From: Deltaproteobacteria bacterium
GTDB taxonomy: Bacteria > Myxococcota_A > Polyangia > Polyangiales > Ga0077539
DNA: 44,606 nt
Direction: 5' to 3'
Assembly: GCA_016218725.1 (NCBI GenBank)
Contig: JACRDB010000113.1
Location: forward strand, 1-44,606
Shown here: piece by piece, positions 33,088-39,464 of the stretch
How the letters are laid out: each line of letters starts with the position of its first letter
How positions within the stretch are numbered: the first letter of the stretch is position 1
The notes under the pieces: generated by a model
Seen by the model: the letters and a program-made list of their open reading frames with translations, nothing else
What the model was told of the DNA's origin: nothing
Database searches by the model: none
Position numbers and translations under genes: made by a program

Positions 33088-33675
33088 TCAAAACGAATAA
33101 TTCAGCGCCGTGGTGAGCTGCCCGAGGCCGTAGAGCGCCAGGTCCGGCGCGGTCTGGGCGGTGAAGCGGTACACCTGGAAGGGGTGACCAAGGTAGCCCA
33201 GGGCCTCCACCTGGGCCTGGAGACCAAAACCCCGCCCGAGGGACACCTGCCCACCCGCGCCCACACGCACCCCGAAGTGGATGTCATTGACGGTGGGGCC
33301 GCCGGACTGTGGGGAGTGCACAAAGGCCAAGGTGGCACAGGCGCCCAGCAGGGGGTAGAGCGCCCAGGAGTCCCCGCGCAGGACGTTGAGCTGCACGATG
33401 CCGCCGACCTCGTGGTCGTGGCGGAGGGCGTCGTTCAGGGTACCGACAAAGTGGTCGGCGAAGAGCTCCAGGGTGACCAGGCGGTGGGGCTGCACCCGGA
33501 GGTGCCCGCCCAGGCCCACCAGGGCGTAGTCCCCTGCGCGGACGGACGCCCTGGCGCCGAGGGCGAGGGGGTGTCCCTGGCGCCAGCCTCCGTCGCGGGT
33601 CTGCGCCCGGGCGAGGGAAGGGAGGAGCGAGAGCGCAGCGGGCAGCGCCAGCAGGAGCGCGCGGTGGGGTGTCAT
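33088..33675 (-). CDS. Small outer-membrane beta-barrel protein
   Basis: The 195-aa protein has a signal peptide ending SLLPSLARAQ and a mature part of amphipathic strands (ALGARASVRAGDYALVGLGGHLRVQPHRLVTLELFADHFVG..., DIHFGVRVGAGGQVSLGRGFGLQAQVEALGYLG, LALYGLGQLTTALNYSF). It ends in Phe, the usual BAM signal. It looks like an 8-strand OmpA/OmpW-like barrel. The function is unknown. It is co-directional with the pentaheme cytochrome downstream (25 bp gap), so they may be one operon. Confidence 0.75.
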   Translation of the reverse strand: MTPHRALLLALPAALSLLPSLARAQTRDGGWRQGHPLALGARASVRAGDYALVGLGGHLRVQPHRLVTLELFADHFVGTLNDALRHDHEVGGIVQLNVLRGDSWALYPLLGACATLAFVHSPQSGGPTVNDIHFGVRVGAGGQVSLGRGFGLQAQVEALGYLGHPFQVYRFTAQTAPDLALYGLGQLTTALNYSF

Positions 33676-33730
33676 GGCCGGGGCCGGGTATCACACACCG
33701 TGCCAGGGCGTTCCTGACGCTCCGCCGAAG

Positions 33731-33754
33731 GCGTTGGTGTGGCACTGCCAACGC
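33731..33754. other. Hairpin in the 280-bp gap between two minus-strand genes
   Basis: GCGTTGG (33731-33737) and CCAACGC (33748-33754) form a 7-bp stem with a 10-nt loop, just upstream of the 33675 start. It could be an operator or leader hairpin. The rest of the 33676-33955 gap contains no gene I can support, but it does contain the AT-rich island listed separately. Confidence 0.35.
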
Positions 33755-33880
33755 GGCTTTACAGCCTGGACTGTGAAGTCTCCGGGGGTTGCCAGACGGA
33801 GGGTGATCATTCACGCGCCATCGCCCGTCCTGCCCGGAGGAGGGGGGAGACCCCTCCAGAAATCACCGTTGGATTCGTCC

Positions 33881-33915
33881 TGGGATATATACGTATATAC
33901 GTATGAAAGAATATT
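33881..33915. promoter_or_regulatory. AT-rich island with tandem TATACGTA palindromes
   Basis: TATATACGTATATA (33886-33899) is a 14-bp perfect palindrome, followed by a second ATACGTAT palindrome (33897-33904) and GAAAGAATATTA. In a ~70 % G+C region this is the most AT-rich spot. It lies between the 33956 stop and the 33675 start on the minus strand, so it may carry the promoter/operator for the barrel-cytochrome-kinase genes. Confidence 0.4.
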
Positions 33916-33955
33916 ACCTTGAGTCTCCAGGGGACATCCCCCCGCGCGAGGGCAT

Positions 33956-35116
33956 TCAGGGGCGCGCGACCCGGACGGTCGCGGAGCGGTCCGAGGTACC
34001 CACCAGGGTGACGGTGGTGCCCTGGTCCGAGGCGCGGTCGCCGGGCTGACGGAGCACCCCGACCAGGAGCGTGTGCACCTGACGGCCGCCGCGGCCGGTG
34101 CCAAAGTCACTCGGGCAGGGGGTGAAGCGGTGCACGCTCACGCCGTCGTAGTCCATGGGGCGAGCGGCCTCGAAGCCCTCCCGCGAGCGCCGCCAGGAGA
34201 CGTAGAGGGCGTCGGCGTCGGGGTGGTCGCTGGGGGAGGCGACGCGCAGGAGCTGCGGCTCGGGCGTGGTCTCCGCGAGGTCTCGGAGGGTGAACTCGCC
34301 GGAGCGGGCGACGCGGGTGACGTTGGAGTCCGCGAGCCAGCCTGCGTAGTAGCGCTCCGGGCCGCTGAAAGGCGCGCCGTCCATGGTGGAGCCGGTGACC
34401 GAGGCGCGGTCGCCGTTGAACATCACCCCGCCGTCGGCGAGGAGCGCGGCGGCGTGGCCGAGGCCGCCGACCTCGGTGCCTGGGAACACCAGGGCGTGGG
34501 CGTTCTCGTGCCAATAGACGTTGGGGTAGTCGCAGCGGGCGCCGTCGCGGTTGAACACCCGCGGCTGGGCGCGGGCCTGGGTGACCGCGAGGCCGCAGCG
34601 CATCCCTGGGCGCGTGGGCAGCGAGTACGTGAGGGACACGTAGCGCGAGAGGTCCACCCCGCGCGCGGCGAGCTGGCGCTCGGCGTCCTCGGCCCAGGCG
34701 ACGAGCCTCGGCTCGTCACAGTCGCCCTCCTGGTCGGGGACGGCCACGCGGTAGACGTCCCCGACGAAGCGCAGGCGCCCGTAGGAGCTGGCGCGGTAGA
34801 ACGCGTCGAGGCTCTGGGGGCCGGTGAAGAGCGCGGCGCTCAGCGCGCCTTCATCGCAGCGGTTGCGGTACGGCCCGATGTCCAGCACCACGCCCAGGAC
34901 GCGACGCTCGCCCGCCCGAGGGCCCACGGCGCAGCCGACCTCGGCGGCGTCGGCCAGGGCGGCGTCGGCGGTGGTGTCGGCCGCGGCGTCGAGCGCAGCG
35001 AGCTCCGGGCCGAGGTCCGACGGGGTCGCGGCGTCACGGGCCGCGGGCGAGGGCGCGCAAGCCGCCAGGAGCGCGAGCGCGGCAGGGAGGCGCAAGGGTC
35101 GCAGCGGGCGCGCCAT
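33956..35116 (-). CDS. Lipoprotein with M11-like (gametolysin) zinc protease motif
   Basis: The 386-aa protein has a lipobox (LLAAC, Cys about 21), then an Asp/Ala/Thr stalk (DAAADTTADAALADAA). The catalytic region resembles M11-like proteins: RRVLGVVLDIGPYRNRCDEGALSAALF, YGRLRFVGDVYRVAVP, then YPNVYWHENAHALVFPG with HExxH (HENAH) and a following GLGHAAAL. The C-terminal beta domain has TLRDLAETTPEPQLLRVAS and EGFEAARPMDYDGVSVH. A surface protease is likely but the third zinc ligand is not certain. The start is the ATG at 35116; the methyltransferase gene begins 84 bp away, divergently. Confidence 0.75.
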   Translation of the reverse strand: MARPLRPLRLPAALALLAACAPSPAARDAATPSDLGPELAALDAAADTTADAALADAAEVGCAVGPRAGERRVLGVVLDIGPYRNRCDEGALSAALFTGPQSLDAFYRASSYGRLRFVGDVYRVAVPDQEGDCDEPRLVAWAEDAERQLAARGVDLSRYVSLTYSLPTRPGMRCGLAVTQARAQPRVFNRDGARCDYPNVYWHENAHALVFPGTEVGGLGHAAALLADGGVMFNGDRASVTGSTMDGAPFSGPERYYAGWLADSNVTRVARSGEFTLRDLAETTPEPQLLRVASPSDHPDADALYVSWRRSREGFEAARPMDYDGVSVHRFTPCPSDFGTGRGGRQVHTLLVGVLRQPGDRASDQGTTVTLVGTSDRSATVRVARP

Positions 35117-35200
35117 CGGGGGTACGCCGGAGGGTAGCACGAGGGGGCGACCGGACCCCGCCGCCGACCGCCACCGCCGGGTCGGGTGTACGCTCACCTC

Positions 35201-35860
35201 ATGGCCTCGCCCGAACCCTTTGTCCCCGCGCTGCGCTTCCACGCGCTCACCCGCGCCTACGACCGCGTGCTGGCCCTCTCCCTCGACGAGGAGAGGCACA
35301 AGCGCGCGCTTGTGGAACAAGCGTCCCTCGCCCCGGGGATGGACGTGCTGGACCTCGGGTGCGGTACCGGGACCCTCACGCTGGCCCTCAAGCGTCACCA
35401 GCCCGCCGCGCGCGTCACCGGCCTGGACCTGGACCCCGAGGCGCTCGGCATCGCCCGACGCAAGGCCGAAGACGCCGGCGCGGAGCTCACCTTCGTCCAG
35501 GGTTCGGCCACGGAGCCGCCGCTGGTGGCAGGGAGCTTTGACCGGGTGCTCACCAGCCTCATGCTCCACCACCTGGTGAGGGAGCAGAAGCAGCGCTGCC
35601 TGCGCGCTGCGTGGGCGCTCCTGCGCCCTGGGGGCGAGCTCCACATCCTCGATTGGGGCCGCGCCCAGGACCCGCTCATGGCCCTGGCCTTCCTTCCGGT
35701 GCGAGTCCTCGACGGCCTGGCGCCCACCCGGGACAACGCCCGAGGCAACCTCCCGGAGCTCCTCCGCGAGGCGGGCTTCGCGGACGTGGCCGTCACCCGC
35801 AGCGCCAGGACCGTCTTTGGCTCCCTGGCCTTCCTTCGAGGGACGCGCCCGGCGTCTTGA
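35201..35860 (+). CDS. Class I SAM-dependent methyltransferase
   Basis: The 219-aa protein has the Rossmann methyltransferase motifs: motif I VLDLGCGTGTLTLAL, acidic motif II VTGLDLDPEAL, motif III AELTFVQGSA, post-I DRVLTSLMLHHL and LRPGGELHILDWG. It resembles UbiE/MenG-type enzymes. The substrate is unknown. The ATG at 35201 (MASPEPF) was chosen; a GTG at 35186 adds five residues. It is followed after 110 bp by the selenocysteine-candidate gene. Confidence 0.88.
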   Translation: MASPEPFVPALRFHALTRAYDRVLALSLDEERHKRALVEQASLAPGMDVLDLGCGTGTLTLALKRHQPAARVTGLDLDPEALGIARRKAEDAGAELTFVQGSATEPPLVAGSFDRVLTSLMLHHLVREQKQRCLRAAWALLRPGGELHILDWGRAQDPLMALAFLPVRVLDGLAPTRDNARGNLPELLREAGFADVAVTRSARTVFGSLAFLRGTRPAS

Positions 35861-35932
35861 CCGCGGCGGTGTGTCCCGCCGGGTCACACCTGGAACACGT
35901 AGGGGACAGGTCTCCCGGGCCTCGGGGGCCCC

Positions 35933-35938
35933 TTGACA
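35933..35938 (+). promoter_or_regulatory. Perfect -35-like TTGACA before the redox lipoprotein gene
   Basis: CCCCTTGACA sits 32 nt before the ATG at 35971. No good -10 box is seen 16-18 nt downstream (GGATGG), so this is a weak call. A similar CCCCTTGACA occurs at the same relative place before the gene starting at 44318 (minus strand, 44347-44352). Confidence 0.3.
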
Positions 35939-35970
35939 GACGCACTGTTCGCGCGGGATGGTCGCGCTTG

Positions 35971-36741
35971 ATGAAGAGACCCTCGGTGCTTCGCGGGTGG
36001 CCCCAGGCGGCGGTGGCGCTCCTTGCGGCGGTGGCGTGCGGGAGCCCCACCCCGGACGGCGCGTTGTCCCCTCTGCCGGGCGGCGATGCCGGAGGCACCG
36101 CGGACACCGGCGCCATGACGCCTCCGCAGGACTCCGGGCAGCCCACGGCGGACGCCGCACCCATGGCGGACACCACCCCCGCGGCGGACACCGCGCCGCC
36201 GCAGGACGCAGACCCGGGCTATCCCCCGGGGCCCTACGGGGGCAGGGTGGGCAACACCTTGCCGAACTTCACCTACCAGGGCTTCTGGAACCCCACGGCG
36301 GTGATGGGCCTCGCCCGGGACACCGAGGCGGGCATCACCGAGGTCACCTTCGACATGGTGCGGCGCTCGGGGGCGCGCTTCGCGCTCATACAGCTCGGCG
36401 CCTATTGGTGAGTACCCTGTCTCAACGGGGCCCGTGCAATGGCCTCGCAGACTCCGACGCTGGTCCCCCGAGGAGCGCTCTTGATGACGATCCTCACCGA
36501 GGGCACCACCCCCACCACCTTCCCCACGGAGGCCAACCTCGGCACCTGGAACGGCAGGGCCGGAGCGCCCTACTCCATGGTGCTGGACTCCATGGGTACG
36601 CAACCCAGGATGGAGCGCTATTTCAACCGCCCGAGGGACACCTTCATCCTCGTGGAGCTTCCCTCCATGCGCATCCTGGAGATCACCGCCTCGGACGTAA
36701 ACAGCGCCCTGGCCAGCCTCCGGATGCGCCTCGGGTCGTAA
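35971..36741 (+). CDS. Candidate selenoprotein: thioredoxin-fold lipoprotein with W-U-V-P-C active site
   Basis: The frame 35971-36741 is open except for one TGA (36409-36411, codon 147). Reading TGA as selenocysteine gives a 256-aa protein. It has a lipobox AVAC (C23) and a Gly/Thr/Asp/Ala/Pro stalk (about 30-80). The thioredoxin/TlpA-like domain includes GGRVGNTLPNFTYQGFWNP, FALIQLGAYW-U-VPC and RGALLMTILTEGTTP. A conventional homologue would have WCxxC; here the first Cys codon is TGA and the second Cys (C150) is kept. Downstream of the TGA the frame stays in phase to a normal TAA, followed one base later by the cytochrome GTG. A SECIS-like hairpin lies at 36419-36452. The alternatives are a nonsense mutation or a sequencing error. 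The start is the ATG at 35971 (MKRPSVLRG). Confidence 0.72.
36419..36452 (+). promoter_or_regulatory. Bacterial SECIS-like stem-loop just after the in-frame TGA
   Basis: The upper stem is 36426-36432 paired with 36441-36447: 7 bp, one G-U, closing an 8-nt loop CGUGCAAU with G as its second base. The lower pair GTCT (36419-36422)/AGAC (36449-36452) extends it across an internal loop. The apical loop begins 21 nt after the TGA, inside the 16-37 nt window described for bacterial SECIS elements. The structure was folded by hand and not scored. Confidence 0.55.
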
Positions 36742-36742
36742 G

Positions 36743-37852
36743 GTGAGGCCCGGCGCCGCGGGCGGGGCCCTCCTCCTCACCGCGGTTCACTGCACCCAGG
36801 CCGCGCCCAGCCCCTCCGCCGGGGACTCGGGCATGGACGCCCTGGACACGACACCCGACACCACGAGCGCGCTCGACGCGCACCACCAGGACAGCGCCAG
36901 CGCTCGGGACGCCCGACCCCGGAGGGACACGAGCGCCGACACGTCCATGGCGTGGCGAGGCCCCGCGCGCCTGTCCGAGACGGGGCTCTACGCGGACCCC
37001 TCGCGGAGGACCCTGGCCGAGGGGGTGCTGTCCTTCACGCCGCGCTACGAGCTCTGGACCGACGGGGCCTCCAAGCGGCGCTACCTCCTGCTCCCGGCGG
37101 GCTCCAGGATCAACACCGCGGACCCGGACCACTGGCGCTTCCCCCAGGGGACCAGGCTCTGGAAGGAGTTCCGCGCGGGCGATCGGCTCCTGGAGACGCG
37201 CCTCCTCCAGAAGGTCGGCCCGGGCGACGGCATGGACGCCTGGCAGGTGGTGGCCTACGTCTGGAACGACGACGAGACCGACGCCCTGGCCGCGCCCAAC
37301 GGGTTGGAGAACCCTCGCGGGGCGTCGCACCACGTGCCCTCCATCGAGGAGTGCCAGCAGTGCCACCGGAACGTCCGGGACGTGGTGATCGGCGTGAGCG
37401 CGCTCCAGCTCGCGGGGGCGCCGGGGACCGGGAGCCTCGCGGACCTGGGCGCCCGCGGGTGGCTGAGCGACCCTCTGGCGGAGGCGCCGTCCATTCCCGG
37501 CGAGGCAGCGGTGCGGGAGGCCCTCGGGTACCTCCACGGCAACTGCGGTCATTGCCACAACGATGACAGCTACTTCCACCTGGAGAGCGCCCTCAGGCTG
37601 CGCCTCTCGGTGCGGGACCGGGACCCGGCGGGGACCCCTACCTACCGCACGGCCATCAACGTGCCGATGTTCCACTTCTACGACGGGATCCAGCTCGGCG
37701 TGGTACCCGGCGAGCCCGCCCGGAGCCAGCTCTGGGTGCGCATGAGCGTGAGGGACCTGTGGGCCATGCCCAACCTCGGCTCGCTCCGCCCGGACCCCGA
37801 GGGGCTCGCCACGGTGAGGGCCTGGATCTTGTCCCTGCGCCCCGGGGGGTAA
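36743..37852 (+). CDS. SO2930-type diheme cytochrome c
   Basis: The 369-aa protein starts at the GTG at 36743, one base after the TAA of the redox lipoprotein, so it is translationally coupled. It has a signal sequence with Cys (LLLTAVHC; the lipobox is imperfect because His precedes Cys) and an Asp/Ser/Thr stalk. The domain has LSFTPRYELWTDGASKRRYLLLPAGSRI, HWRFPQGTRLWKEFRAGDRLLETRLLQK and VAYVWNDDETDA, as in the SO2930/TIGR03806 family. Two heme motifs are present, CQQCH and CGHCH. Such proteins are predicted periplasmic or outer-membrane diheme cytochromes of unknown role. The function is probably electron transfer with its neighbours. Confidence 0.85.
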   Translation: MRPGAAGGALLLTAVHCTQAAPSPSAGDSGMDALDTTPDTTSALDAHHQDSASARDARPRRDTSADTSMAWRGPARLSETGLYADPSRRTLAEGVLSFTPRYELWTDGASKRRYLLLPAGSRINTADPDHWRFPQGTRLWKEFRAGDRLLETRLLQKVGPGDGMDAWQVVAYVWNDDETDALAAPNGLENPRGASHHVPSIEECQQCHRNVRDVVIGVSALQLAGAPGTGSLADLGARGWLSDPLAEAPSIPGEAAVREALGYLHGNCGHCHNDDSYFHLESALRLRLSVRDRDPAGTPTYRTAINVPMFHFYDGIQLGVVPGEPARSQLWVRMSVRDLWAMPNLGSLRPDPEGLATVRAWILSLRPGG

Positions 37853-37857
37853 AGTCC

Positions 37858-38358
37858 CTACGGCACCACGCGCACTACTCCCGCCATGCCGACGTGGCCG
37901 TGGCGGTTGCAGTAGAACGGGAAGAAGCCCTCGGCGGTGAAGGCCAGGCCGTAGCTCATCCCCGTGGTCTGCCCCGCGATGGGGTTGGGGCTCGTGGCCC
38001 CGCCGGTGGGGCCGTGGGGGATCCCCGCCACCAGCGGGTGCGTGGCGAAGTCCATCTCGAAGGTCACCCGCTGCCCCACGCGCACGCGCAGGCACCGCGG
38101 GGTGTAGCCCGTGGAGCCCATGGGGCGCACGGTGCGGTCGGCGTCGGTCCCCGCGGTGAGGTCCCGGTAGTCCATGCCCGCGCACTCGTTGAGGAGCGGC
38201 ACGCCCCCGCCGTCCACCACGGCGGCGCCGGAGTCCGCGGCGCTGTCCGCCGCGGCGTCGTGGGCCGTGTGGGGGTTCGTCGCGTCGTGGCTGCTGCATG
38301 CCAGGGGCGCGAGGCCCAGGAGGAGCGCGGTGAGGGGTCGAGGTCGGAGGTGCTTCAT
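37858..38358 (-). CDS. Cupredoxin (plastocyanin-like) lipoprotein
   Basis: The 166-aa protein has a lipobox PLAC (C21), a His/Asp/Ala stalk, and then a type 1 copper domain: CLRVRVGQRVTFEMDFATHPLVAG with the first His ligand, and GFFPFYCNRHGHVGMAG with the exact C-x2-H-x4-M ligand spacing. It is expected to bind one copper and carry single electrons in the periplasm. It is convergent with the diheme cytochrome, whose stop is 5 bp away. A functional link with the cytochrome is inference from position. Confidence 0.88.
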   Translation of the reverse strand: MKHLRPRPLTALLLGLAPLACSSHDATNPHTAHDAAADSAADSGAAVVDGGGVPLLNECAGMDYRDLTAGTDADRTVRPMGSTGYTPRCLRVRVGQRVTFEMDFATHPLVAGIPHGPTGGATSPNPIAGQTTGMSYGLAFTAEGFFPFYCNRHGHVGMAGVVRVVP

Positions 38359-38409
38359 GGAAGGGGCTCCGGGAGTGGTACCTCCAGGGCGCCCGGTCGT
38401 CCACCGCCG

Positions 38410-39312
38410 CTAGAACGCCTCGCGCTCGCCCTCGATGCTCAGCGCGCGGCAGACCGCGTCCAGGGCGCGGCCCTCGACCCAGGAGAGCGTGGCCCCGTCG
38501 AGCTCTGCGAGCCCGGCGGCGGGCGCCAGGGCCCCGCGGTCGCCGGCGTCGCACCGCCGGTTGTTGTTGCGGTCCTGCACGAGGGCGACCCCCTCCGTGG
38601 GGTGGGCCCGGCCGGGCATGATCCACTCGTAGGTGAGGGCCCCGCGGGTGACCCTCGCCCCGAGGACCTGCGCCGCGACCGAGCGCTCGTCGGACACGAG
38701 CCCGGCGTACACCTGCCCGCCCTCCATGGCGCCGTCGAGTCCACGCACCGAGAGCCGGTGCGTGCGGTCCGAGAGGGCCGCCACCGCCGCCTCGCGCTGC
38801 GCCGGAGAGGGGGTCATGGCCAGCACCCGCGAGGCGTCCTCGTCGCCGAGGGTGGCGTAGCGCTGGCTGAACATCGCCCTCGCGGCGTCCTGGCTCGTCT
38901 CGCCCGTGGAGCCCGGCGAGAACACCACCGCGGCGAGCTGCGGGTACAGGTTGCCCCCGTGGGGGATGCACACACACGTCTCGAAGGCCCCGCCCCGCAC
39001 CACGGTCCTGCCGAGGGCTACGCCGTGAGGCACATTGAGCCCCTGGCCCTCGCGCAGGAGGTACCGCACGGCGAAGTAGGCCCTCGCGCCGTCCACACCC
39101 ACGAGGCCCTCGGCGTGGCCCCGGACCACCTGCTGCGGCGCAGGACCACAGGCCGCGCGCACCGCCGCGCAGTCGGGCGTAGGTTCGAACACCGCCGGAG
39201 CACCCACCGCCGGGGGCCCCGAGGGCGCCTCCCCAGGGGTGACCGCGGCCCCACAATGGACCACGCCAAGGGATACGAACAGGGCACCAGCGACAAGCGA
39301 TCGGGTGTGCAT
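38410..39312 (-). CDS. Exported lipoprotein-like protein of unknown function
   Basis: The 300-aa protein has a signal (LVAGALFVSLGVVHCGAA; Cys preceded by His, so type I or II processing is unclear). The mature part has four conserved-looking Cys (CAAVRAACG, CVCIPHG) and a region VALVQDRNNNRRCDAGDRGALAPA that recalls a Ca-binding-type loop in secreted proteins. No family is recognised. It may be transcribed from the palindrome-bearing gap just upstream, and is co-directional with the cupredoxin (51 bp gap between them), so they may form an operon. Confidence 0.68.
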   Translation of the reverse strand: MHTRSLVAGALFVSLGVVHCGAAVTPGEAPSGPPAVGAPAVFEPTPDCAAVRAACGPAPQQVVRGHAEGLVGVDGARAYFAVRYLLREGQGLNVPHGVALGRTVVRGGAFETCVCIPHGGNLYPQLAAVVFSPGSTGETSQDAARAMFSQRYATLGDEDASRVLAMTPSPAQREAAVAALSDRTHRLSVRGLDGAMEGGQVYAGLVSDERSVAAQVLGARVTRGALTYEWIMPGRAHPTEGVALVQDRNNNRRCDAGDRGALAPAAGLAELDGATLSWVEGRALDAVCRALSIEGEREAF

Positions 39313-39321
39313 GACCCGAGG

Positions 39322-39341
39322 TGTAACGCCCGTTCGTTACA
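39322..39341. promoter_or_regulatory. TetR-like inverted repeat operator candidate
   Basis: TGTAACG (39322-39328) and CGTTACA (39335-39341) are perfect 7-bp arms around a 6-bp spacer. The site lies 10 bp upstream of the ATG at 39312 (minus strand), in a divergent gap that turns AT-rich (39343-39395, including ATCGATATTTTC and CACTATTATCAATG). A repressor could control both the 39312 (minus) and 39465 (plus) genes. No regulator gene is adjacent. Confidence 0.45.
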
Positions 39342-39464
39342 TCGCAAATCGATATTTTCTACACACTATTATCAATGAAGATCATGTAATCATGGGGTGG
39401 GGTCTCCCTCCTGGCCGGAACCGTGCGACCATCGGCAGCGCGACCTTCTTGCCTGGAGTGGGAG

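Noticed and set aside
35971..36411. A complete 146-aa lipoprotein ending at the TGA at 36409-36411
   Set aside because: The stop falls inside the active-site motif of a thioredoxin fold, the frame stays open beyond it with the missing half of the domain, and a SECIS-like hairpin follows. A truncated protein would lack its redox site.
36439..36741. A separate 100-aa gene starting at ATG 36439
   Set aside because: It is in phase with the preceding frame, has no ribosome site, and encodes only the second half of the thioredoxin domain.
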